DNA of 55,530 nt from Phenylobacterium sp. (GTDB lineage Bacteria > Pseudomonadota > Alphaproteobacteria > Caulobacterales > Caulobacteraceae). Shown in pieces: positions 17,241-25,880 of this stretch (position 1 is its first letter; the number at the start of each line of letters is the position of its first letter). The notes under the pieces are model-generated. The model saw nothing but the letters and a program-made list of their open reading frames with translations. It made no database searches and was not told the origin of the DNA. The stretch is taken from NCBI RefSeq assembly GCF_030646615.1, contig NZ_JAUSLG010000046.1:1-55530 (forward strand). The letters run 5' to 3'. The position numbers were made by a program, and so were the translations under genes.

Positions 17241-17912
17241 ATGGGCGACACCATTACGCTGAAGAGCGCGGCCGATGGCTATGAGCTGTCGGCCTATCAC
17301 GAGGCCCCCTTCACCCCGCGCAAGGGCGGGGTGATCGTGCTGCAGGAGATCTTCGGCATCGACAAATACGTCCGCGCCGATGTCGAGCGCTGGGCCAAGG
17401 CCGGCTACGAAGCCATCGCCCCATCTCTGTTTGATCGCCGCGAGCGCGGCTTTTCGGTGGGTCACGACGCCGAGGGCATGGCCGCCGGCATCGCCCACGC
17501 CAGGGCCACGCCGATGGACCAGGCCCTGGCCGACATCGCCGCGGCCCGCGACTTCCTGGCGCCCCGGGGCAAGGTCTGCGTGGTGGGCTATTGCTATGGC
17601 GGCTCGCTCGCCTGGCTGAGCGCCGCCAAGGTCGAAGGTATCGCCGCAGCCTCCAGCTATTATGGCAGCATGGTCAAGGCCAATGCCGAACTGCCGTTGG
17701 CCTGTCCCGTCATCGTCCACCTCGGCCACACCGATCCCGGCATCAAGGCCGACGAGGTGGAGGCCGCCGTAAAGGCCGCCCATCCCGAGGTTCCGGTCTA
17801 TATCTATGAGGGCGCCGGCCACGGCTTCAACAATGAGAGCCCCGAGCGCTATCACGAGGAGGCCGCCGACCTCGCCCGCCTGCGCACCCGCGAACTGTTC
17901 GAAAGCGTATGA
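17241..17912 (+). CDS. Dienelactone hydrolase family protein (first of tandem pair)
   Basis: 223 aa alpha/beta hydrolase, cytoplasmic. The nucleophile elbow GYCYGG has Cys118, the Asp is in GHTDPGI, the His in GAGHGFNNE, and the glutamate in VLQEIFGID. Classical members open dienelactone to maleylacetate in chlorocatechol breakdown; many housekeeping paralogues have unknown substrates. AAGGGAGA precedes the ATG. It overlaps its paralogue by 4 bases (ATGA). Confidence 0.92.
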   Translation: MGDTITLKSAADGYELSAYHEAPFTPRKGGVIVLQEIFGIDKYVRADVERWAKAGYEAIAPSLFDRRERGFSVGHDAEGMAAGIAHARATPMDQALADIAAARDFLAPRGKVCVVGYCYGGSLAWLSAAKVEGIAAASSYYGSMVKANAELPLACPVIVHLGHTDPGIKADEVEAAVKAAHPEVPVYIYEGAGHGFNNESPERYHEEAADLARLRTRELFESV

Positions 17913-18598
17913 GCCGGGCCGGCGAGAGAATCCGGCTGGAGAGCCGCGCCGATGGCTTTTCTTTCGACGCCTATCATGTGAAGCCCGGCGACGCCCGGCG
18001 GGGCGGACTGGTGCTGATCCAGGAGATCTTCGGCGTCACCGACCATATTCGCGAGGTGGCCGACGGCTTCGCCGAGGATGGCTATGAGGTGATCGCCCCG
18101 GCCTTCTTCGACCGCCAGCAGCGAGGCTTCGAGGCGAGCTATGCCCCCGACGACATGGCCAGGGCCGTGGCCCTCTCACAGGCCGCCCCCTGGAACGAGG
18201 TGGCCGGCGACGCCCAGAGCGCCATAGACGCCCTCTCAGGCCCGGTCTTCGTGGCCGGCTTCTGCTGGGGCGGGGCGGCAAGCTGGGCCGTGGCGGCCCG
18301 CTGTGAGGGCGTGGCGGCGGCCTCCTGCTTCTATGGCCGGCGGATCAGCGAACTGATCGACGAGACGCCCCGCTGCCCGACCATCCTGCACTTCGGCAAG
18401 ACCGATGCGTCCATACCGCTCGAGCAGGTGGAGGAGATCCGGGCGCGTCATCCGGACATCCCGGTGCACCTCTACGACGCCGGCCACGGCTTCGCCTCTG
18501 ACCGGCGGAAGGACTACCACCCCGACGCCGCGCGTCTGGCCCGCCTGCGCACCCTGCAGCTCTTCACCCGCAGCGGCGGCCGGGGCGAAGGCGCCTAG
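17909..18598 (+). CDS. Dienelactone hydrolase family protein (second of tandem pair)
   Basis: 229 aa, a close paralogue of the preceding gene. Cys119 lies in GFCWGG, the Asp in FGKTDASIP, the His in DAGHGFASD, and IQEIFGVT is conserved. The shared length and motifs indicate tandem duplication with divergence, presumably to different substrates. Translation is coupled through the ATGA overlap. Its stop codon shares the bases CTAG with the stop of the convergent glycosylase gene. Confidence 0.92.
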   Translation: MSRAGERIRLESRADGFSFDAYHVKPGDARRGGLVLIQEIFGVTDHIREVADGFAEDGYEVIAPAFFDRQQRGFEASYAPDDMARAVALSQAAPWNEVAGDAQSAIDALSGPVFVAGFCWGGAASWAVAARCEGVAAASCFYGRRISELIDETPRCPTILHFGKTDASIPLEQVEEIRARHPDIPVHLYDAGHGFASDRRKDYHPDAARLARLRTLQLFTRSGGRGEGA

Positions 18599-19083
18599 AG
18601 ATACGATCTCAGCTGCAACCAGGCCGTAGCCTTGGTCTCGAACGGCAGGGTGAAGGCCGGGCTGCTGGAGGGCAGGGTCACCAGGGCGAGGCCGGCGGCT
18701 TCAGTCAGTTGCGCCTGGCCCATGCGGGCCGCCGTACCGCCGTTGAAGCCGATGGCGGCAAGCTTCGGCAGGGCGCCCACCAGATCCTGCAGGGCGTTGG
18801 GCTGGGCGGCCTGGATGGCGCCGTCCAGGCTTCCGATCCGGCGGGCCGTCTTCACCGTATCCCAGAGACCGACCCCGTGACGACGCAGATGGGCCAGCCG
18901 ATCCTCATAGGCGTCCGGCATCGGTCCTTCCGTCACCGCAGCCATCAGCCGCCAGAACTGGTTTCGGGGATTGGCGTAGTACTGGCCCCGCTGAAGGGAG
19001 ATTTCGCCCGGCAGACTGCCGAGGATCAGCAGCCGGGTGTCTGCGTCGACGACCGGGGGAAAGGACGACTTCAGCGCCGTCAC
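18595..19083 (-). CDS. DNA-deoxyinosine glycosylase (uracil-DNA glycosylase superfamily, family 6-like)
   Basis: 162 aa. LILGSLPGEISLQRGQYYA followed by NPRNQFW is the N-terminal signature of the hypoxanthine/deoxyinosine branch of the UDG superfamily, and LPSSSPAF supplies the second active-site loop. It removes deaminated purines, or uracil in some members, from DNA. It starts 3 bases after the apt stop on the same strand, so it is cotranscribed with apt. Both concern purine bases, though the link may be fortuitous. Confidence 0.87.
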   Translation of the reverse strand: MTALKSSFPPVVDADTRLLILGSLPGEISLQRGQYYANPRNQFWRLMAAVTEGPMPDAYEDRLAHLRRHGVGLWDTVKTARRIGSLDGAIQAAQPNALQDLVGALPKLAAIGFNGGTAARMGQAQLTEAAGLALVTLPSSSPAFTLPFETKATAWLQLRSYL

Positions 19084-19086
19084 CGC

Positions 19087-19614
19087 CTATTCGCCTTCAA
19101 AGGCCACCAGGGTCGAGACGGGCACCCCCGCTGCGGCCAGACGCGCCGCCCCGCCCAGGTCCGGCAGGTCCACCACGAAGGCCGCGGCGACGATCTCCGC
19201 CCCGCCCTGCCGCAGCAGCTCCGCCGCCGCCAGGGCGGTGCCGCCCGTCGCGATCAGATCATCCACCAGCATGATGCGCTCCCCGCTCACAAAGGCGTCC
19301 AGATGGACCTCCAGGGCGTCGGAGCCATACTCCAGGGCGTACTCCACCCAGCGGGTCTTGTGCGGCAGCTTGCCCTTCTTGCGCAGGGGTACGAAGCCGG
19401 CCGACAGCTGATGCGCCACGGCTCCGCCCAGGATGAAGCCACGGGCCTCGATCCCGGCCACCTTGTCGATCTTCAGGCCGGCGAAGGGCTGGACCAGTTC
19501 ATCCACCGCCTGACGAAAGGCCCGCGCATCGGCCAGCAGGGTGGTGATGTCGCGAAACTGGATCCCCGGCTTCGGATAGTCCGCAATGGTGCGGATCGTA
19601 GATCTCAGGTCCAT
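19087..19614 (-). CDS. apt: Adenine phosphoribosyltransferase
   Basis: Salvages adenine to AMP with PRPP. 175 aa, the normal size. [24 protein letters not shown] and the PRPP loop [11 protein letters not shown] are all present. The ATG is at 19614. It is the first gene of a two-gene minus-strand unit with the deoxyinosine glycosylase. A palindromic repeat begins 15 bases upstream of its start. Confidence 0.96.
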   Translation of the reverse strand: MDLRSTIRTIADYPKPGIQFRDITTLLADARAFRQAVDELVQPFAGLKIDKVAGIEARGFILGGAVAHQLSAGFVPLRKKGKLPHKTRWVEYALEYGSDALEVHLDAFVSGERIMLVDDLIATGGTALAAAELLRQGGAEIVAAAFVVDLPDLGGAARLAAAGVPVSTLVAFEGE

Positions 19615-19629
19615 GGTCGCGCCTCCCAG

Positions 19630-19672
19630 AGCGCGTTCCGATAAGTGAACAGGTTATCGGATGAAACGCGCT
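19630..19672. repeat. Intergenic palindromic repeat element
   Basis: Nested inverted repeat: AGCGCGTT (19630-19637) with AACGCGCT (19665-19672), and CCGATAA (19638-19644) with TTATCGG (19654-19660), with a GTGAACAGG loop. The layout recalls short palindromic elements dispersed in Rhizobiales and Caulobacterales genomes; this rests on recollection and only one copy is in the window. The remaining intergenic sequence to 19838 holds no gene I can support. Confidence 0.55.
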
Positions 19673-19838
19673 CAAGACTTAAAGTTTAAGAGCGTGAGGA
19701 TCAGACGATTCCGTGTGATCCCGTCACGCACTGTCCCGCGGCCGCCAGTGGCGACGATGGTCGCTTATCGCCGAGGCGACCGCCCTTGGCTATGGTCGGC
19801 GCCCAGCCGCAGGGCTTGGCCTTGTATGAGACGCCTCG

Positions 19839-20621
19839 ATGATCCCCCCGCGTTCGCTAGCCTTGACCCTTTGCCTCGCCATGGCCCCGGCGATGGGCGC
19901 CGCAGCCCCCCTGGCCTGCTGGTACGAACACGGGGTGATCGTGGTGCCGGCGAACGTCGCGGGCGCCGCCGGCGACTACATCCTGGACACCGGCGCCCCC
20001 CGCACCGAGCTCCACGACACCCGCGCCCAGGGCATGGGCTTGAGCGGAGACGCCGCGCAGGGCGACGTGGAGATCGGCGGTTTCAGCTTCCCCGAGCGAT
20101 CCCTGGCGATCGTCAGTCAGGACGCCCGCACCTACGCCTTCCCCACTCCGATCGCCGGGGTCATCGGCGCCGATGTGCTGAAGGCCGTCATCGTCGATGT
20201 CGATTTCCGACCCTGCCGAGTGGAGCTGCACGCGCCGGCCGAGGCGCCTGCGTCCAAGACCCGGTCGCAGGTTCAGGACCTGCACTGGATGGCGGGGCGG
20301 CCCGTGGTGTGGGCGGCGCTCAGCGATGGGGCGACCGCGCGGCGCATCCAGCTCGCACCCTCCACCGGCCTCGACGCGGCCGTTCGCCTGGCGCCTGGCG
20401 AGGTCAGCAGCATGGCCGCCCCGGCGTCCCTCGCCCCCTACGAAACCGGACGCGCAGAGCTTCGGGCCCTGTCCATGAGCGGCGCGCTGTTTGAAAATCT
20501 GAAAGCGGGCCTGAGCGGCGACGAGGTCAGCGCTGTGGGGCCGGGCGTTCTGGAGCGCTGGCGCCTGCGTTTCGATTTCCCCGCCGGGCGGCTTCTGCTG
20601 ATCGCCGAAGATCACCCATGA
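19839..20621 (+). CDS. Exported retropepsin-like aspartyl protease-fold protein
   Basis: 260 aa with an N-terminal signal peptide (hydrophobic to about residue 20, cleavage near MGAAA). YILDTGAPRTELHDT has the DTG triad at residues 50-52, followed by GVIGADVLKAVIVDVDF and a later beta-rich half. This fits a single-chain retropepsin-like fold in the periplasm. A second DTG-type aspartate is not obvious, so proteolytic activity is uncertain. It has no operon partners. Confidence 0.65.
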   Translation: MIPPRSLALTLCLAMAPAMGAAAPLACWYEHGVIVVPANVAGAAGDYILDTGAPRTELHDTRAQGMGLSGDAAQGDVEIGGFSFPERSLAIVSQDARTYAFPTPIAGVIGADVLKAVIVDVDFRPCRVELHAPAEAPASKTRSQVQDLHWMAGRPVVWAALSDGATARRIQLAPSTGLDAAVRLAPGEVSSMAAPASLAPYETGRAELRALSMSGALFENLKAGLSGDEVSAVGPGVLERWRLRFDFPAGRLLLIAEDHP

Positions 20622-20650
20622 AAAAGCCCGCCGGATCGCTCCGGCGGGCT
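20621..20650 (-). terminator. Intrinsic terminator of the petABC operon
   Basis: AGCCCGCCGGA (20625-20635) pairs with TCCGGCGGGCT (20640-20650) around TCGC. Read on the minus strand the 11-bp stem is followed by TTTTT, a canonical terminator 23 bases after the petC stop. It may also serve the convergent retropepsin-like gene. Confidence 0.85.
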
Positions 20651-20673
20651 GATCATGGTCTGACGACGCGGCC

Positions 20674-21516
20674 CTAGTGGGCGACGTTGCGCCAGATGCG
20701 GCGGTAGCTCGCATAGAGCAGGCCGGCGAAGATGATCAGATAGATCATCGCCCCGAAGCCGAAGGCCTTGCGCTCCTCCATCTTGGGCTCCGACGCCCAG
20801 GTCAGGAAGGCGGCCACGTCCTTGGCCTGCTGGTCGATGGTGGATGGCGTGCCGTCGTCAAAGGTCACCTTGTCGGCCGCCAGTTGCGGCGGCATGGCGA
20901 TGAAGCCCCCTGGGGGCGCATGGCCCTCACCCGTCCAGAACGGCGTCGTGTCGCCGGCCATATAGGGGTTGTAGTACTGGCCCGCGGCCACCTGCAGCCC
21001 GGCCGGCGGTTCGCGGTAGCCCGACATCAGCGAGTAGATGTAGTCGGCGCCATGGTGGCGGGCCTTGGCCATCACCGACAGGTCCGGCGGCAGGGCGCCG
21101 CCGTTGCTGGCCCGCGCCGCCGCCTCGTTGGGGAAGGGGCTCGGGAAGCTGTCTGCCGAGGTGCCGGGGCGCTGGATCACGTCGCCGGTCTCGGAGTCGA
21201 TGTCGTTGATCTGATATTCCGCCGCGATGGTCTTCACGTACGGGTTGTCGTTGGGATTGCTGTAGTCCGGATCGTAGAAGGGCCCGCCCTTCTGGCCGAG
21301 GTTCCGGAACGAGAGCAGCTCCATGCTGTGGCAGGCCGCGCAGACCTCCCGATAGACCTTGTAGCCGCGCTGCAGCTGGGCCTGGTCGAACTTGCCGAAC
21401 GGGCCCTTGAAGCTGAAGTCCACGTGCTTGGGGGGGGCGGCTTCCCCGGCGGCGAGCGCCGGGCCGCCCACGAGGGCCAGCCCAAGCGCGGCCAGAGCGA
21501 TACCTTTACGCAGCAT
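20674..21516 (-). CDS. petC: Cytochrome c1 (bc1 complex)
   Basis: Membrane-anchored haem c subunit of the bc1 complex, passing electrons to a c-type cytochrome. 280 aa. An N-terminal signal peptide ends at ALAAGEA. The haem motif CAACH is at residues 59-63, SMELLSFRNLG follows, and a single C-terminal helix (about 252-273) is the anchor. It begins 6 bases after the petB stop; petA-petB-petC form one operon closed by a strong terminator. Confidence 0.96.
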   Translation of the reverse strand: MLRKGIALAALGLALVGGPALAAGEAAPPKHVDFSFKGPFGKFDQAQLQRGYKVYREVCAACHSMELLSFRNLGQKGGPFYDPDYSNPNDNPYVKTIAAEYQINDIDSETGDVIQRPGTSADSFPSPFPNEAAARASNGGALPPDLSVMAKARHHGADYIYSLMSGYREPPAGLQVAAGQYYNPYMAGDTTPFWTGEGHAPPGGFIAMPPQLAADKVTFDDGTPSTIDQQAKDVAAFLTWASEPKMEERKAFGFGAMIYLIIFAGLLYASYRRIWRNVAH

Positions 21517-21522
21517 CTGGGC

Positions 21523-22842
21523 TCAACCCTTCTTTTCAGGCGCAGCCGTCGCGCCGGCCGGCGTGCTCGCCGGATGGGACAGGACAGGCGTGGAGATCGA
21601 TTCCGGCTGGGGCAGCGGCGTCTCGGTGAGCCCAAGGATCGGCAGGATCACCAGGAAGTAGCCGAAGTAGTAGAGGGTGGCCAAGCGCGACAGCCAGACC
21701 ATGCTGTTCAGGTCCGCGTCGATCAGGGTGAAGGTCGAGAGCCCCGGGATCACGTGGTTGTCGGGCAACTGACCGCCGCAATAGCCGAGCACCAGGCAGG
21801 CCAGGACGAAGATCAGGAAGTAGAGCTTGCCCGTCGGCCGATAGCGCATGGACCGCACCTTGGAGGTGTCGAGCCAGGGCAGGACGAACAGCACCGCGAT
21901 GGCGCCGAACATCAGGATCACGCCGCCCAGCTTGTCCGGCACCGCCCGCAGGATCGCGTAGAACGGCAGGAAGTACCATTCGGGAACGATGTGCGACGGT
22001 GTGACCAGCGGGTTGGCCGGGATGTAGTTGTCGGCATGGCCGAGCGCGTTCGGATTGTAGAACAGGAAGCTGGCGAACAGGATCAGGAACAGCACGATCG
22101 CGAAGCCATCCTTCACCGTATAGTACGGATGGAAGGGCACGGTGTCGGCCTTGGACTTCACGTTCACGCCGGTCGGGTTGTTGTTCCCCGGCACGTGCAG
22201 GGCCCAGATGTGCAGGCCGACGACGCCGGCGATCATGTACGGCAGCAGGAAGTGCAGCGAGAAGAAGCGGTTCAGCGTGGCGTTGTCCACGGCGAACCCG
22301 CCCCACAGCCAGGTGGTGATGGCCTCGCCCACGATCGGCAGGGCGCCGAACAGGTTGGTGATCACGACCGCGCCGTGGAAGCTCATCTGACCCCAGGGCA
22401 GGACGTAGCCCATGAAGGCCGTGGCCATCATCAGCAGGTAGATGATGCAGCCCAGGATCCACAGCACCTCGCGGGGCGCCTTGTAGGACCCGTAATAGAG
22501 GCCGCGGAACATGTGGATGTAGACCGCGATGAAGAACATCGAGGCCCCGTTGGCGTGCATGTAGCGCACCAGCCAGCCGTAGTTCACGTCGCGCATGATG
22601 CGCTCGACCGAGGCGAAGGCGTGGTCGATGTGCGGCACATAGTGCATGGCCAGCACGACGCCGGTGACGATCTGGATCATCAGGCAGACCGCGAGGATCC
22701 CCCCGAAGGTCCACCAGTAGTTCAGGTTCTTGGGCGTCGGGTAATCGACGACGCTGTCCCAGCCGAGTCGGATGATCGGCAGGCGCGTATCGAGCCAGCG
22801 CTCGACGCCCGTCTTGGGTTCATAGGTGGAATGTCCGCTCAT
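21523..22842 (-). CDS. petB: Cytochrome b (bc1 complex)
   Basis: 439 aa polytopic subunit with eight expected helices, carrying haems bL and bH. The quinol-site PEWY sequence appears in [13 protein letters not shown], and the haem-ligand regions HANGASMFF and [10 protein letters not shown] are visible. ATG 22842 ([16 protein letters not shown]) is the family N-terminus; the open frame continues 68 codons further, antisense-like, over petA. The gap to the petA stop is 5 bases. Confidence 0.96.
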   Translation of the reverse strand: MSGHSTYEPKTGVERWLDTRLPIIRLGWDSVVDYPTPKNLNYWWTFGGILAVCLMIQIVTGVVLAMHYVPHIDHAFASVERIMRDVNYGWLVRYMHANGASMFFIAVYIHMFRGLYYGSYKAPREVLWILGCIIYLLMMATAFMGYVLPWGQMSFHGAVVITNLFGALPIVGEAITTWLWGGFAVDNATLNRFFSLHFLLPYMIAGVVGLHIWALHVPGNNNPTGVNVKSKADTVPFHPYYTVKDGFAIVLFLILFASFLFYNPNALGHADNYIPANPLVTPSHIVPEWYFLPFYAILRAVPDKLGGVILMFGAIAVLFVLPWLDTSKVRSMRYRPTGKLYFLIFVLACLVLGYCGGQLPDNHVIPGLSTFTLIDADLNSMVWLSRLATLYYFGYFLVILPILGLTETPLPQPESISTPVLSHPASTPAGATAAPEKKG

Positions 22843-22847
22843 CGCTG

Positions 22848-23402
22848 TCAGCCCACCTTGACCGTCGTGTCGGAAAGAAATTCGTAGTCCGGCACCGCCA
22901 GGTTCAGGGGCGCAGGCCCGCGACGGATACGGCCGGACGTGTCGTAGTGCGACCCATGGCAGGGGCAGAACCAGCCGCCGAAGTCCCCGCCGCCAAAGGT
23001 CGGCACGCAACCCAGATGGGTGCAGGAGCCGATCAGGATCATCCACTCGGCCTTGCCGGGCTTGTGCCGCTCGGCGTCGGTCTGCGGATCGGGCAGGTTG
23101 GCGTTGTCGTCGGCGACGGCGGAAGCGATCTCAGCCTCGGTGCGGCGACGGATGAACAGCGGCTTGCCCCGCCACTTGATCGTCACCTGCTGGCCGAGGG
23201 ACACCTTCGTCAGGTCGAAATCGACCGAGGCCAGGGCCAGGGTGTCCGCCGAAGGGTTCATCTGGTCGATGAACGGCCAGGCCAGAGCGCCCACGGCGCC
23301 CACGGCCGCCGCCCCTGCGGCGATATGAATGAAGTCGCGCCGGTTCGGGTCTTCGCCCGCGGCGTGAGGATCGGGATGTTCGCCCACGACGGTGTCAGCC
23401 AC
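22848..23402 (-). CDS. petA: Rieske iron-sulfur subunit (bc1 complex)
   Basis: 184 aa. One N-terminal helix follows the twin-arginine-like [11 protein letters not shown]. The [2Fe-2S] ligands are in CTHLGC (127-132) and CPCHG (146-150). I prefer the GTG at 23402 (reading [11 protein letters not shown]) because AAGGG lies 10 bases upstream and the length then fits. An in-frame ATG at 23438 would add 12 residues. It is the first gene of petABC; the region 23403-23641 carries its promoter but no further gene that I can support. Confidence 0.94.
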   Translation of the reverse strand: MADTVVGEHPDPHAAGEDPNRRDFIHIAAGAAAVGAVGALAWPFIDQMNPSADTLALASVDFDLTKVSLGQQVTIKWRGKPLFIRRRTEAEIASAVADDNANLPDPQTDAERHKPGKAEWMILIGSCTHLGCVPTFGGGDFGGWFCPCHGSHYDTSGRIRRGPAPLNLAVPDYEFLSDTTVKVG

Positions 23403-23641
23403 CTTTAAGCTACCCTTCGGTTGAGGCGGGGGCTCCATGAAGAACCACCGCCCGTTCGGACGCTCACGACAAGTCTCGCGACGCCCCGCCTTCGGCCTGA
23501 CCAGAAGCTCTGGTACAGGCCTGTTTCGGAACCCATACAGGGACGGAAGAGTTTTCGCACTGCATCGCCGCAAAACAAACGCGGCGTCGCGTCGCGATTC
23601 GTCTCACGCCCCCGACTAATCCCGTGGCTGGATCGCTTAGA

Positions 23642-24112
23642 ATGCGTTTGGCGCTTTTTCAACCGGACATTCCGCAAAACGTCGGCGCGGCCCTTCGGCT
23701 GGCCGCCTGCCTTGATGTCGACCTGGAGGTGATCGAGCCCTGCGGATTCCCGCTATCCGATAAGGCGGTGCGCCGTGCGGCCTTGGATTACGGTCGTCTG
23801 GCCCGTTGGACACGGCGCTCGGGCTTCGCTGAATTCATGGCCGCCCCCGAGCGTGCCGAGGGCCGGCTGGTGCTATTCACCACCCGCGGCGCCCAGCCCC
23901 TGCACAGCTTCGCCTTCCAGCCGGGCGACACCCTGCTGTTCGGCCGCGAGAGCCAAGGGGTCCCGCCGGAGGTGCACGCGGCGGCCCAGGCGCGCCTGCT
24001 GATCCCGCTGGCGCCCGAGGCCCGGTCGCTCAATCTCACCGTTTCGGCGGCCATCGGTCTTTCGGAAGCGTTGCGCCAGACCGACGGATTCCCTAAGCCC
24101 CTGGTCCCATGA
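23642..24112 (+). CDS. trmL: tRNA (cytidine/uridine-34-2'-O)-methyltransferase
   Basis: SPOUT-fold methyltransferase acting on the tRNA Leu wobble base. 156 aa from the ATG at 23642 ([20 protein letters not shown]), which matches the family N-terminus. A GTG at 23624 would add six residues without a Shine-Dalgarno sequence. The knot motifs [11 protein letters not shown] and [18 protein letters not shown] are both present. It overlaps hemF by 4 bases (ATGA) and is divergent from petABC. Confidence 0.92.
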   Translation: MRLALFQPDIPQNVGAALRLAACLDVDLEVIEPCGFPLSDKAVRRAALDYGRLARWTRRSGFAEFMAAPERAEGRLVLFTTRGAQPLHSFAFQPGDTLLFGRESQGVPPEVHAAAQARLLIPLAPEARSLNLTVSAAIGLSEALRQTDGFPKPLVP

Positions 24113-24996
24113 CAGACGCCGCCGATCTTGCCGCCACGCTTGAAGACCGCAACACCCGCGCCCGGGCCTGGTTCGACGCCCTGCGCGACCAGATCGTCGC
24201 CGCCTTCGAACAGCTTGAGGACGAGGCCCCGGCCGATCTCTATCCGGGCGACGCCGGCCGCTTCGAGCTGACCCCCTGGGACCGGCCGGCCGGCGGCGGC
24301 GGGGTGATGGGCTTCATGCAGGGCGGCCGCTTCTTCGAGAAGTGCGGCGTCCATATCAGCCTGGTCCATGGGGTGTTCAGCCCGGAGATGGCCGCCACCA
24401 TGCCCGGCGCCGACAAAGACCCCCGCTTCACCGCCACGGGCATCAGCCTGATTGCGCATATGCGCAATCCGCATGTGCCGGCCGTGCACATGAACACCCG
24501 CTTCCTGGCCACCAGCCAGAGCTGGTTCGGCGGCGGCGCCGACCTGACGCCGACCCAGGACTACCAGCGCAACCAGGAAAATCCCGACGCCGTCGCCTTC
24601 CATGGCGCGCTGAAGGCCGCCTGCGACCGGCACGACCCCGACTGGTATGAGCCCTACAAGGCCCGTTGCGACGAGTACTTCTTCCTGCCCCACCGCAATG
24701 AGCCCCGGGGGATCGGCGGCATCTTCTATGACCACCACAATTCCGGGGACTGGGAGCGGGACTTCGCCTTCACCCAGGATGTGGGCCGGGCCTTCGCCGA
24801 GGTCTATCCCGCCATCGCCCGGGGCCGGATGGCCACCCCCTGGACCGAGGCCGACCGCCAGGAGCAGCTGGTGCGCCGGGGCCGCTATGTGGAGTTCAAC
24901 CTGCTCTACGACCGGGGCACCATGTTCGGCCTGAAGACGGGGGGAAACATCACCTCGATCCTCTCCTCCATGCCGCCCATGGTCAGCTGGCCCTGA
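24109..24996 (+). CDS. hemF: Oxygen-dependent coproporphyrinogen III oxidase
   Basis: Decarboxylates coproporphyrinogen III to protoporphyrinogen IX with O2, in haem synthesis. 295 aa, the normal length. Family blocks are [42 protein letters not shown] and [13 protein letters not shown]. It is translationally coupled to trmL. Its position beside petABC puts haem synthesis next to a haem-using complex. Confidence 0.96.
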   Translation: MTDAADLAATLEDRNTRARAWFDALRDQIVAAFEQLEDEAPADLYPGDAGRFELTPWDRPAGGGGVMGFMQGGRFFEKCGVHISLVHGVFSPEMAATMPGADKDPRFTATGISLIAHMRNPHVPAVHMNTRFLATSQSWFGGGADLTPTQDYQRNQENPDAVAFHGALKAACDRHDPDWYEPYKARCDEYFFLPHRNEPRGIGGIFYDHHNSGDWERDFAFTQDVGRAFAEVYPAIARGRMATPWTEADRQEQLVRRGRYVEFNLLYDRGTMFGLKTGGNITSILSSMPPMVSWP

Positions 24997-25051
24997 GGCG
25001 CTGCTGCGGCCCGGGTTTGCCTCACAGACCTTGGCCGTGCGAAGGTTGGGC

Positions 25052-25657
25052 ATGCGTAACCTGACCTTTTTGGCCCTCGCCGGCGCGCTCCTCGCCGCCT
25101 GCGGACCACAGTCCACGTCGCCGGGCGAGACTCAGGAGGCCCCCGCCCCTGCGCCCAAGCCGGCGGTTGTGGGCCCCATCCTGATCACCTTCACCGAACA
25201 GGGCGCCGGCGAGATCAATGGCGCAACGGCCATGGATGTTCGCCAGTTGGGCGGCCTGTTTCCGGAGTCCAAGGTTCAGCGGGCGCCGCCCAGCGGGGGG
25301 AATCAAACCCCGACCATCACCGTGCGGCGAGAGGACGGGCTGGAGCTTGACCTTCAGTCGGCGGCCGGCTCGCCCACGGTCGGCCGCATCTTCGGTCGCG
25401 CCGGGCCGGTCACCGGCCCACAAGGCGAGAAGATCGGCGCCTCCTGGACGGAGATGGGCTTCCAGGCCGAAACCTGCGTTCGGGGCTCCGGGGAGATGAC
25501 CGCCAGCCTGGTCTGCTACCGCCAGGGCGCGCCGCGTCTGGGCTATGTGTTCGGGCTTCTGGGCTTCACCGGCCCTGCCAACGCCGTGCCGGAGCTCGAC
25601 TTTCTCACCGACAATGCGCGGCTCACCACCTTCATGTGGTCGGCTCAGCCGAGCTAG
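25052..25657 (+). CDS. Putative lipoprotein, DUF1131-like
   Basis: 201 aa. The signal peptide ends in the lipobox LLAAC with Cys17, followed by a Pro/Ala linker. The body contains TFTEQGAGEINGAT, LGGLFPESKVQR, GPQGEKIGASW and CVRGSGEMTASLVC; this order resembles DUF1131 proteins, whose role is not known. The two cysteines may form a disulfide. ATG 25052 has GAAGG about 6 bases upstream; a GTG at 25031 is in frame but would spoil the signal peptide. Confidence 0.75.
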   Translation: MRNLTFLALAGALLAACGPQSTSPGETQEAPAPAPKPAVVGPILITFTEQGAGEINGATAMDVRQLGGLFPESKVQRAPPSGGNQTPTITVRREDGLELDLQSAAGSPTVGRIFGRAGPVTGPQGEKIGASWTEMGFQAETCVRGSGEMTASLVCYRQGAPRLGYVFGLLGFTGPANAVPELDFLTDNARLTTFMWSAQPS

Positions 25658-25686
25658 CGCGTATCCCGCCAACGGCGGAAACGCGC
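25657..25686. terminator. Hairpin between convergent genes
   Basis: GCGCGT (25657-25662) pairs with ACGCGC (25681-25686), and CCGCC (25666-25670) with GGCGG (25674-25678), separated by a small internal loop. It lies between the lipoprotein stop and the stop of the minus-strand micro-gene. It has no T-tract, so the terminator role is inferred from position. Confidence 0.45.
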
Positions 25687-25691
25687 AAACC

Positions 25692-25829
25692 CTAGATGAT
25701 CTCATCCAGCAGGGCGACAAAGCCGTCCGGCGACAGAGGCCGGGGATTGGCCGCCTCGCTCTCGACGCTGGCCACCAGCAGGGCGGCCACGGCGCTGGCG
25801 GCGACGACGATCAACGTCGGGGGTGACAT
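25692..25829 (-). CDS. 45-aa membrane or secreted small protein
   Basis: ATG-to-TAG ORF. Residues 3-20 (PTLIVVAASAVAALLVAS) form one hydrophobic helix or signal peptide; the remaining 25 residues are polar (ESEAANPRPLSPDGFVALL then DEII). AAGGGAG lies about 6 bases before the ATG. It follows the amidotransferase on the same strand at a 51-base gap and could be the last gene of that run. No family is recognised. The start context and codon usage support it. Confidence 0.55.
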   Translation of the reverse strand: MSPPTLIVVAASAVAALLVASVESEAANPRPLSPDGFVALLDEII

Positions 25830-25880
25830 GCGAGGCTCCCTTGAACGTCCTGCGGTCTCCACCCCTAACCTCTCCCGGCC

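Noticed and set aside
20677..22887. 736-codon plus-strand open frame opposite petB/petC
   Set aside because: It is an antisense shadow of the GC-rich pet genes: composition is His/Arg/Gly-rich, no domain is visible, and the opposite strand has unmistakable cytochrome b and c1 motifs.
22843..23046. 68-codon upstream extension of petB
   Set aside because: It overlaps petA out of frame; MSGHSTYEP is the normal cytochrome b start.
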